From NCBI GenBank assembly GCA_947588685.1, contig CANPYM010000004.1:1-64000 (forward strand): a stretch of 64,000 nucleotides of DNA. The letters are read 5' to 3'. The notes beneath the pieces were generated by a model. It was not told the origin of the DNA, made no database searches, and was given only the letters and a program-made list of their open reading frames with translations. The DNA comes from an uncultured Bacilli bacterium. Lineage in GTDB: Bacteria > Bacillota_I > Bacilli_A > RF39 > UBA660. Below, one piece after another: positions 21,482 through 29,892 of this stretch (within the stretch, counting starts at the first letter, position 1; every line of letters begins with the position of its first letter). The translations under genes and the position numbers were made by a program.

Positions 21482-21511
21482 AAATATCAGTTTGAACTGA
21501 TATTTTTTTAG
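21482..21511 (+). terminator. Rho-independent terminator
   Basis: AAATATCAGTT-TG-AACTGATATTTTTTT. Confidence 0.75.
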
Positions 21512-21540
21512 TATCCATCATAAAATGTATTAGGTGAGAT

Positions 21541-22185
21541 ATGGATAACCTTAAATACTATTACTTTTTATTAGTGGTTAGTATTTGTACTTTTGCTTTT
21601 ATTAATGTAAAAAGTTATGATAATCCCTTAAAAGGACGGATGATATACATAGATGTTGGTCATGGCGGGGTTGATAGCGGGACAAAATATAAAGATCTTC
21701 TTGAAAAAGATCTTAATCTTGAAATTGGTTATGAACTTATGGGCGAATTAGAAAATGCTGGCGCTAAAGTATATATGACAAGATATGGTGACTATGATTT
21801 AAGTACGAATAATGCTTATTTTAGAAAAAGAAGTGATTTAGCTAATCGAGCTAAGATAATTAATGATAGTAATTGTGATATGTTTATATCTCTTCATCTA
21901 AACGCGACAACATCATCTAAGTGGTCAGGTGTTCAAGTTTTTTATGATGATGTTAATCTAGCCAATGAAAAAATAGCTACCTATTTACAAGCGTCTTTAG
22001 GAGGGGAAAGAAAGCAGATGGAATTAAATGGTCACTATATGTATGAAAGAGTAAAAGTACCAGGTGTTTTAATTGAATTAGGTTTTTTATCTAATGCTAA
22101 TGACCGGGCTAAATTACAAGATGCGACGGAACGTATCAAGATGGTTCGTAAAATAGTAAAGGGCATTGTCAAATATTACGAATAA
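21541..22185 (+). CDS. N-acetylmuramoyl-L-alanine amidase (Amidase_3, CwlD-like), intact active site
   Basis: DVGHGGVDSG, LEKDLNL, ISLHLNA, LIELGFLSN: Zn ligands and catalytic Glu present. Confidence 0.92.
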   Translation: MDNLKYYYFLLVVSICTFAFINVKSYDNPLKGRMIYIDVGHGGVDSGTKYKDLLEKDLNLEIGYELMGELENAGAKVYMTRYGDYDLSTNNAYFRKRSDLANRAKIINDSNCDMFISLHLNATTSSKWSGVQVFYDDVNLANEKIATYLQASLGGERKQMELNGHYMYERVKVPGVLIELGFLSNANDRAKLQDATERIKMVRKIVKGIVKYYE

Positions 22186-22243
22186 GGTGGATATTAATAT
22201 TAATTTAAAAACATTTGTGTTATAATTTCTATAAGGTGATAGT

Positions 22244-23173
22244 ATGCCAGCAATTAAGGTATTTAAAACTTTAGATGAACAAATTGAAATCTTGCGTTCT
22301 AAAGGTTTAGTCATTAATGATGAAGAGTTTACTAAAAGAGTTCTTCTTCGGGAAAATTACTTTTTTATTAGTGGCTATCGTCATCTTTTTATGCATCGTG
22401 AAAATAAATTTTATACAGGTACAACTTTTGAAGAGTTGTATGCGATGTTTTCTTTCGATCGTAATTTGCGTAATATTTTCTTTAAACATATTTTAATAGT
22501 TGAAAATAACATTAAATCTTTAATAAGTTATGAACTATCTAAAAAATATGGTTTTAAAGAGAAAGATTATTTAAATGTTGATAACTTTACACAAAATCCG
22601 ATGAAAGTAAGACAAGTTCATGACATTTTGGATAAAATGCGTCGGCAAATTAGAGTTAATGGTAAGCAACATACGGCTACTCTTCACTATTTAAGTAATT
22701 ATGGTTACATTCCCCTATGGATTTTGGTTAAAGTATTATCTTTTGGTATTGTATCAGAGCTATATACTATTTTAAAAGATGAAGATCAAATGGCTATCAG
22801 TGACTTTTATAAGACTGATCCATCAACTTTAGCTATTTATCTAAATGTTTTATCTAATTATCGTAATTTATGTGCCCATGAGGAAATTTTGTATGATCAC
22901 CGAACACAGCGTGTTATACCTGATAGTAAATATCATACTAATTTAAATATTCCTAAAATTGAAGATGAATATATTTATGGTAAAAATGATTTGTTTGCCG
23001 TAATTATCATTTTAAAAATTATGCTTGATGAACGGGAATTCCGTAATATGATGAATGAAATATCATATGAAATTGACCTTTTAGGCGGACGTCTTAAAGT
23101 TGTTCGGGTTGAATCAATTCTTGAACAAATTGGTTTCCCATTAAACTGGCGTGATATTGATCGTAATGACTAG
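22244..23173 (+). CDS. Abi family protein (Abi_2, AbiD/AbiF-like)
   Basis: 'LDEQIEILRSKGLVI', 'YFFISGYRHLF', 'FDRNLRNIFFKHILIVENNIKSLISYELS', 'YRNLCAHEEILYD' (RX4H). Confidence 0.85.
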   Translation: MPAIKVFKTLDEQIEILRSKGLVINDEEFTKRVLLRENYFFISGYRHLFMHRENKFYTGTTFEELYAMFSFDRNLRNIFFKHILIVENNIKSLISYELSKKYGFKEKDYLNVDNFTQNPMKVRQVHDILDKMRRQIRVNGKQHTATLHYLSNYGYIPLWILVKVLSFGIVSELYTILKDEDQMAISDFYKTDPSTLAIYLNVLSNYRNLCAHEEILYDHRTQRVIPDSKYHTNLNIPKIEDEYIYGKNDLFAVIIILKIMLDEREFRNMMNEISYEIDLLGGRLKVVRVESILEQIGFPLNWRDIDRND

Positions 23174-23184
23174 GAGATGATGAT

Positions 23185-24177
23185 ATCAAATATCTTAACT
23201 TCATCGGATTGGTAGTTTTATCAATAGTTGTAGGTGGATATATTAGTGATACTAATCAAAATAGAACAAATCAAATAACGAAAAATATTAATATTGTTGA
23301 AGAAAATACTATTAAAGAAGCCATCGACAAAGTATATAATGCGGTGGTTTTAATTACGTCTTATCGCCTTGATGATGGTGATAGTGTTGGATCAGGTTTT
23401 ATCTATAAAACCGATGATAAATATGGTTATATTCTAACTAATAATCATGTTATCGCGAAAAGTAATACTATAAGTGTTATGACCAACGATTTAAAAGAGA
23501 TTGATGCTACCCTTTTAGGCTATGATGAGCCTATGGATTTAGCTATATTAAGAATTGCAAAAGAAGACGTCTCATTAGTGGCGCCCATTGGCAATAGTTC
23601 AGATATGAAAATAGGTGATACTGTTTTTACAGTTGGTTCACCAGAAGGTATACAATATATGGGAACGGTGACAAAGGGAATTATATCGGGGCTTAACCGG
23701 GAAGTAAAAATAGGCACTCTTGGTGAAGATTATACGATGAGTGTTATTCAAACTGATGCTGCTATCAATCCCGGCAATAGTGGTGGCCCCTTAGTTAATA
23801 TCAATGGCGAGGTTATCGGTATTAACTCTTTAAAATTAGTCCAAGATGAAATTGAAGGAATGGGTTTTGCTATTCCTATTGAAGAAGTATTACTTTATAC
23901 CGATTCTTTAGAAAAAGGCGAGACGATTAAAAGACCTTATCTTGGATTAGAACTTATGGATAATGATATTGGTATCGTTATAAATGCTATTAACAATAAT
24001 GCCATAAGTAGGGATTTGCAAAAGGGTGATATCATTATAAAACTAGATGATACCAGCATCCGAGATACGAGTCATTTTCGATATCTTTTATATAAACATA
24101 AAATAGGTGATAAAGTTAAAATCACATATATTAGAGGTTTAAAAGAAGCAGAAACTTATATCGAATTAGAAACTTAG
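23185..24177 (+). CDS. HtrA/DegP-like serine protease with PDZ domain, probably ATC start
   Basis: 'VGSGFIYK', 'ILTNNHVI', 'MDLAILRI', 'NPGNSGGPLVN', C-terminal PDZ; in-frame extension MKYLNFIGLVVLSIVVGGYI from ATC 23185 after AGGAGA; ORF track begins at TTG 23209. Confidence 0.88.
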   Translation: MKYLNFIGLVVLSIVVGGYISDTNQNRTNQITKNINIVEENTIKEAIDKVYNAVVLITSYRLDDGDSVGSGFIYKTDDKYGYILTNNHVIAKSNTISVMTNDLKEIDATLLGYDEPMDLAILRIAKEDVSLVAPIGNSSDMKIGDTVFTVGSPEGIQYMGTVTKGIISGLNREVKIGTLGEDYTMSVIQTDAAINPGNSGGPLVNINGEVIGINSLKLVQDEIEGMGFAIPIEEVLLYTDSLEKGETIKRPYLGLELMDNDIGIVINAINNNAISRDLQKGDIIIKLDDTSIRDTSHFRYLLYKHKIGDKVKITYIRGLKEAETYIELET

Positions 24178-24206
24178 AACATATCTTTTTAAAGAAGATA
24201 TGTTTT
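24178..24206 (+). terminator. Rho-independent terminator
   Basis: AACATATCTT-TTTAAAG-AAGATATGTTTT. Confidence 0.7.
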
Positions 24207-24282
24207 AATTTGCAAAATTAGGAAATAATAGTATAATACTAGTAGTTTGGCTTGATTTTGTGGAGAATTAGAGGTGTTTTAG

Positions 24283-25014
24283 ATGAAAATTTTAATTATC
24301 ATTCCGGCTTATAATGAATCTTTAAACATTGTAAGAACAGTTGATAGTTTAAAAGACGCTAAGTTGGGGAAGAAATATACCTTAGATTATGTTATTGTCA
24401 ATGATGGATCTTGTGATAATACGAAAGAAATATGTGAAGAAAATCATTTTAATGTTATCAATTTACCAGTTAATTTAGGTATCGGTGGCGCTGTTCAAAC
24501 CGGATATAAGTATGCCTATTACAATAACTATGATATTGCTATCCAATACGATGGTGATGGACAACACGATGCTGCTTACATCAAAGATTTAGTTAAAGAA
24601 ATAGAAGATGGAAATGATATTGCTATTGGTTCTCGTTTTGTTAAGGAATTAAGTGAGTTTAAATCCACTTTTATAAGACGCTGTGGTATTAACTTTTTAT
24701 CTTTCTTAATCAAAATATTAACCGGTAAAAAGATATATGATCCAACAAGTGGTTTTAGAGCTAGTAATACTAGAATAATTAAAGAATTTGCTACAGACTA
24801 TCCAACGGATTTTCCTGAACCAGATTCAATTACTAAAATTATCAAAAAAGGTTATCGAGTATCGGAAATACCTGTTAAAATGAAACCGCGCCTTGATGGT
24901 GTATCATCTCTTACAACAAATATTTTTAAGCCAGCTTACTATATGATAAAGGTAAGTATCGCCATTATTATTGCTGGTGTAACAACGAGAAAAGTGGGTG
25001 ATAAAAATGAGTAA
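24283..25014 (+). CDS. Glycosyltransferase family 2
   Basis: 'IIPAYNES', 'VNDGSCDNT', 'YDGDGQHD'. Confidence 0.93.
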   Translation: MKILIIIPAYNESLNIVRTVDSLKDAKLGKKYTLDYVIVNDGSCDNTKEICEENHFNVINLPVNLGIGGAVQTGYKYAYYNNYDIAIQYDGDGQHDAAYIKDLVKEIEDGNDIAIGSRFVKELSEFKSTFIRRCGINFLSFLIKILTGKKIYDPTSGFRASNTRIIKEFATDYPTDFPEPDSITKIIKKGYRVSEIPVKMKPRLDGVSSLTTNIFKPAYYMIKVSIAIIIAGVTTRKVGDKNE

Positions 25015-25378
25015 TAATTTAATGATTTCCTTATTAGTAATTTGCGTTTTAGGTTTCCTATTTGTTTTATGGGCCGTTAAGAAAAAAGAAATGCTTTTTA
25101 AACATGCTTTGTTATGGTGGTTTTTAGATATCATTTTAATTATTCTTATCTTTATACCTGGTATTTTACGCTTTATTGCTGATTTAATGGGTATTGAAAC
25201 AATATCTAATATGATTTTCTTGTTTGGTTTTATCATTGTTTTAGGAATTATTCTCCTTTTAACAATGCTAGTTGCTGAACAAAAAGCACAAATAACGACT
25301 TTAAGTCAAGAAGTAGGTATTTTAGAAAATAAGGTTAGGGGGTTAGAGAATGGCAACCATAAAAAAACTAATCGCTAA
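25007..25378 (+). CDS. DUF2304-like membrane protein
   Basis: Small 3-TM protein between GT2 and GtrA genes; RBS then ATG 25007. Confidence 0.7.
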   Translation: MSNNLMISLLVICVLGFLFVLWAVKKKEMLFKHALLWWFLDIILIILIFIPGILRFIADLMGIETISNMIFLFGFIIVLGIILLLTMLVAEQKAQITTLSQEVGILENKVRGLENGNHKKTNR

Positions 25379-27653
25379 AAATATAACCTTTATTAAATAT
25401 ATTATGGTAGCTGCTTTCTCTTTTATTCTAGATATAACTTTATTTACTGTTTTTAAAATCCTTTTAAATGAAAAAATAGCATCAGCTATTTTAGTGGCAA
25501 CTATTATGGCTAGAGTTATCTCATCATTTGTCAATTATCTTTTAAATCGTAATGCGGTATTCCAAAATAATAGTGGTAAAGCCGATTCTAAAACACTAGT
25601 TAAATATTATATCTTAGTTATTATTCAAACTCTTATAAGCGGCTTTGCCGTTGAAGCTTTAGCTAGTCATTTTGATGCTGATATGATGATTTTATTTCTT
25701 CCTATTGCTACCGTTATTAAAATGCCAGTAGAGATGATTCTTTTTGTTGTCAACTATTTTGCTCAAAAACTTTTTGTGTTTAAGGGTAGTGATAGCAAAT
25801 TAAATATTAAGGATTACATTAAGATAAATGATACTATTGTTTATCTTGCTTTGGCCTTTATAACAACAATTACCCTAATATTTAAAGTTAATTCAGGTAG
25901 TAAGTTTACGGCAAGTTTTTACCAAGGCGACAACAATAACTTCTTTATATCAGTTATTGTATTTATATGTACATATAAATATTATAAATATTATCTTTAT
26001 AAATATAAAAGTAATGTCTTATTTAGACTTTTAGCAGTATTATTTAGTTTATTTATGATTTTAGGATATAGCTATGCTGCTGTAGGTAATGCCAGTTTAG
26101 TCTTTGGTAACCTTGCTTACTTTGGCTATTCGTGTGTTAAACTAGTTGGCTATTATTTTCTATTTATCGTAGCTATTAACATAGCTTATGACTTTATGTG
26201 TAATGGCAAAATCAAAGAGATTAAAATCAAGAATAAATTTATTGATGCTTTTAACAAACACCCCGTGCTTGTTAGTGCCATTGTTATTTTAATTTGTTAT
26301 ATGCCATATATTATTTCTTATTATCCTGCCATAATGGGATATGATCCAGCTAATCAAATTAAAGAAGTAATGGGTATGCATACAAGATATATGGATTCAG
26401 TTATTTTACTTGATCCTAATATGACAATTACGAATTTTAATCCCGTTTTACATACCCTATTATTAGGTGGATGCTTTAAATTAGGTCATGTAATGGGTAG
26501 CGATAATTTGGGCTTATTTATGTATACGATTATTCAAGTAGCTCTTGTTATTGCAACACTATCATATTCTATTAGCTATATGAAAAAAGAAGGCGTCAAT
26601 AATACTTTCTTATTTATCATTTTAGCTATTTATGCTTTAGTTCCAATGTATCCATTCTATGCGATAGGTACAAATAAAGATATGATTTTCTGCTGCTTTA
26701 TCTTACTATATTGTATTAAGGTATATGATTTAATTCACCATGAGCAGACCTTAAAAAAATATATTGAGGTCTTCCTCGTTATCATAATGGTTGTTTTAAC
26801 TCGTAATAATGGTATTTATACGTTTATATTATCTTTCCCATTTTTACTTATCTGGTTAAAAGGTAAAAGAAAGGCTATTTTAACTATTTTAATAGCGACA
26901 TTGCTATTTTATGTTGGATATAATAAAGTATTGCTTCCAACACTAAAAATAAGTAATACAAGCGTTAGAGAAATATTATCTATTCCTTTCCAACAAACAG
27001 CGCGTTACGCTAAAGAGTATCCAGAAGATTTTACGGATGAAGATAAAGAGACAATTGATAAGATTTTAAACTTTGATACGTTAGCGACACGTTATAATCC
27101 TCGTCTTTCTGATCCTGTTAAAAACGAATATAATATTTATACGACTAAAGATGATTTAGTTAAATATTTTAAAGTTTGGAGTAAAGGTTTAATAAAAAGA
27201 CCAGTTGTCTATATTGATGCGACGATTGCTAATACATATGGCTATTTCTATCCAGGTAAGACGATGTGGTATCTATATTATAAGTATAATACTAAGTTAG
27301 CTAATGCGGGATTTGATTATCACTATAATGGCTTATCCGTACCTCGTAAAGTTTTAAATGTTTATGGTGAGTACTTCCCACATATTCCAATTGTTGGATT
27401 ACTTGTTAATATTGCTTTTATGGGTTGGGTTTATTTCTTCTTGTTCGTAGCTTTGATTATTAAAAAGCAGTATAAGTATTTGCCATTAGTCTTTATTGCT
27501 TTATCATTTATTTTAACGAATATAGCGGGACCAGCCAATACTTATTTTAGATATGCAATGCCATATATTATTCCGCTTCCTTTAACATTTGCTTTGCTAT
27601 ATCTTTTGTTTCATGAAAATGAAAAAAAAAGTTCTAGGAAAAAATTATCCTAG
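25350..27653 (+). CDS. GtrA-like domain fused to large multi-TM (DUF6020-like) protein
   Basis: N-terminal GtrA-like 'YIMVAAFSFILDITLFTVF...SFVNYLLNRNAVF'; C-terminal multi-TM with 'YDPANQI', 'ALVPMYPFYAIGTNKDMIF'. Confidence 0.75.
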   Translation: MATIKKLIAKNITFIKYIMVAAFSFILDITLFTVFKILLNEKIASAILVATIMARVISSFVNYLLNRNAVFQNNSGKADSKTLVKYYILVIIQTLISGFAVEALASHFDADMMILFLPIATVIKMPVEMILFVVNYFAQKLFVFKGSDSKLNIKDYIKINDTIVYLALAFITTITLIFKVNSGSKFTASFYQGDNNNFFISVIVFICTYKYYKYYLYKYKSNVLFRLLAVLFSLFMILGYSYAAVGNASLVFGNLAYFGYSCVKLVGYYFLFIVAINIAYDFMCNGKIKEIKIKNKFIDAFNKHPVLVSAIVILICYMPYIISYYPAIMGYDPANQIKEVMGMHTRYMDSVILLDPNMTITNFNPVLHTLLLGGCFKLGHVMGSDNLGLFMYTIIQVALVIATLSYSISYMKKEGVNNTFLFIILAIYALVPMYPFYAIGTNKDMIFCCFILLYCIKVYDLIHHEQTLKKYIEVFLVIIMVVLTRNNGIYTFILSFPFLLIWLKGKRKAILTILIATLLFYVGYNKVLLPTLKISNTSVREILSIPFQQTARYAKEYPEDFTDEDKETIDKILNFDTLATRYNPRLSDPVKNEYNIYTTKDDLVKYFKVWSKGLIKRPVVYIDATIANTYGYFYPGKTMWYLYYKYNTKLANAGFDYHYNGLSVPRKVLNVYGEYFPHIPIVGLLVNIAFMGWVYFFLFVALIIKKQYKYLPLVFIALSFILTNIAGPANTYFRYAMPYIIPLPLTFALLYLLFHENEKKSSRKKLS

Positions 27654-27661
27654 AACTTTTT
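27625..27661 (+). terminator. Rho-independent terminator overlapping the 3' coding end
   Basis: AAAAGTTCTAGGA-AAAAATTA-TCCTAGAACTTTTT; stop codon lies inside the hairpin. Confidence 0.8.
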
Positions 27662-27696
27662 AATTGCAAATGAATAACGTATTACTAGGTGATGGT

Positions 27697-28668
27697 ATGG
27701 ATTATAAAGTCATTATTAATCCTGAATTAGGTGGTAGTGAGGTAGGGATTAATTATGGTGGTGAGAAAGCAAAAGATTTTAACTTACGTTTTAGTAAACT
27801 ATTAAGTAATAAGCTTAAGGATATTGGTGTATCCAATCTTTTATTGCGTAATAATGATGTGAATATGACAAGTGAAGAGCGCATTAATTTGATTAAGGAA
27901 ATAGGAAGTACGCCGCTTGTTATTTCCAATGGCGTTAGTAATGATGGGAATCTTGAAATTATCTATCCCTTACGTAGTAATGATGTCTTAGCTAGCAGGT
28001 TAGCTAATAGCTTAGAAGAAAATGGTTTTATAGTTAATAAGTACTATCAAAGACGATCTAATAGTGTCCCTGTTAAAGATTATGAGGCTATTTTTAGAGA
28101 TAATGTTAACCCTAGTATTATTATTCGCTATGGCAATTTAAATGGCCGAATAAATGAGATTATTGACGTTATAGCGAATACCATCAAAAGCTATTTAGGA
28201 CTTGCTAACGACTATTATATTGTAAAAAAGGGTGACAATTTATATAGCATTGCTAGAAAATATAATACGACGGTTGATGTTATTAAAAAACTAAATAATT
28301 TAACGAATAATAATTTAAGTATCGGTCAAAGGCTAACTATAAAAGCTATACCAACAACTGATGATAGTAATACCTATTATATAGTTAAGAAAGGTGATAA
28401 CTTATATAGTATCGCTAGAAAGTACAATACGACGGTTGATGAAATCAAAAGACTAAATAATCTAACAAATAACAATTTAAGTATTGGTCAAAAATTAATA
28501 ATAAAAACAATTTCAATGACAACTGATTATTATATTGTAAAAAAAGGCGATACCTTATATGACATTGCAAGAAAATATAACACAACTATTGATAATATTA
28601 AAAGACTAAATAATCTAACAAACAACAATTTAAGTATCGGTCAAAGATTAGTTATAAAGGCGATATAA
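27697..28668 (+). CDS. Amidase_3-like pseudoenzyme domain with three C-terminal LysM domains
   Basis: Three near-identical 'YYIVKKGDxLYxIARKYNTTxDxIKxLNNLTNNNLSIGQxLxIK' repeats; N-terminus aligns to Amidase_3 but lacks catalytic residues. Confidence 0.8.
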   Translation: MDYKVIINPELGGSEVGINYGGEKAKDFNLRFSKLLSNKLKDIGVSNLLLRNNDVNMTSEERINLIKEIGSTPLVISNGVSNDGNLEIIYPLRSNDVLASRLANSLEENGFIVNKYYQRRSNSVPVKDYEAIFRDNVNPSIIIRYGNLNGRINEIIDVIANTIKSYLGLANDYYIVKKGDNLYSIARKYNTTVDVIKKLNNLTNNNLSIGQRLTIKAIPTTDDSNTYYIVKKGDNLYSIARKYNTTVDEIKRLNNLTNNNLSIGQKLIIKTISMTTDYYIVKKGDTLYDIARKYNTTIDNIKRLNNLTNNNLSIGQRLVIKAI

Positions 28669-28882
28669 CCATCTGACAATGATAATATTTATTACACTAT
28701 TAAAAAGGGTAAAAAAATTTTATGAGTAGCAATGATAATTATTATGTCTAAATAAAAATGTCATCAAAATATAAGATATTTTAAAAAATTGTCTTTTTGC
28801 ATGTTATAATTAACAGTAGAATGATGAAAATATCATAAGTAAATTAATGTACATATAAATCAAAATAGGCAAGGTGTTTATA

Positions 28883-29575
28883 GTGAAAAAATTAGAAACA
28901 AGTTTATGTAAAATAAATTATTCCGATAGTTTAGAAACTCTAGCCAAAGCGACTGTTCCTTTGCTTAATCAAAAAATGAAAGAATTTGAATCGCTTTTTG
29001 ATATTTCTAATCATGAACAAATAGTTGTTAATTATTTTGATAATACTGAAGAATTTAGAGAGTTTATCTATTCTATAAGAGGTGAAAGAGAGTCATTACC
29101 TAAATATGCTGAAGGAACTTATGATAATGGAATGGTAAATGCTTATATAAATCCTGAATTGCAATTAGAAAAATTGTATACTTCTAGTCATGAGTTATTT
29201 CATATTTTATATATGAAGTATATATTGAACAATGATTATTCAAAAAGAATCGTTTGGTATGATGAAGGTATGGCTCAACTTATGTCAGGAGAAAAAGATT
29301 CTCTAACTGATGATGCTTTTAAAGAGTTCTATTTTAATGTAAGAGAAAAAACAAAAATAATACCCCAGATGAATAGTTTAAATCATGGAAAGTCTTTTAT
29401 TAATGAAGATTACAATGGTTATGATTTAAGTTATTTATCTGTAAAATATTTATCAGAAATATTAAGTGATATACAATTTAAAAATTTAATGTCTGACTTT
29501 TCAAAAATTAATCAATTTGGTGATGATATAATTCATAAAATGTTTAGTTATTATGATGAAAAATTTAAAAACTGA
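28883..29575 (+). CDS. Putative gluzincin-type metallopeptidase
   Basis: HELFH (HExxH) followed downstream by 'WYDEGMAQ'; GTG start at 28883 likely. Confidence 0.6.
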   Translation: MKKLETSLCKINYSDSLETLAKATVPLLNQKMKEFESLFDISNHEQIVVNYFDNTEEFREFIYSIRGERESLPKYAEGTYDNGMVNAYINPELQLEKLYTSSHELFHILYMKYILNNDYSKRIVWYDEGMAQLMSGEKDSLTDDAFKEFYFNVREKTKIIPQMNSLNHGKSFINEDYNGYDLSYLSVKYLSEILSDIQFKNLMSDFSKINQFGDDIIHKMFSYYDEKFKN

Positions 29576-29799
29576 TTTGGTAAAAAATAGATATAAATTT
29601 AATCATCCTATAAAGTCAGTAGAAGCTATAAATATCTTTAAATTAATATATTTATAAGTTTTATAGGATGATAGGTAAAACTTTCCGTGCTTTATGACTC
29701 GACTCACCTTTTTGATGGTATTATCATATAGCTCGTTAAAAAAGATGAATGAATAATCTATTTAATAATTTATTAAGTGTTGGATGACGTTTGATTATA

Positions 29800-29842
29800 A
29801 AAATGAAAAAGTAATACGCATTTAGGTAAAATACGTATTACT
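29800..29842 (+). terminator. Hairpin/terminator upstream of accessory operon
   Basis: AAAAAGTAATACG...CGTATTACTTTTA. Confidence 0.6.
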
Positions 29843-29892
29843 TTTATTGAATTTGAGTAAAATACAGTTTACAATGTATTTAGAGAGGAGAA

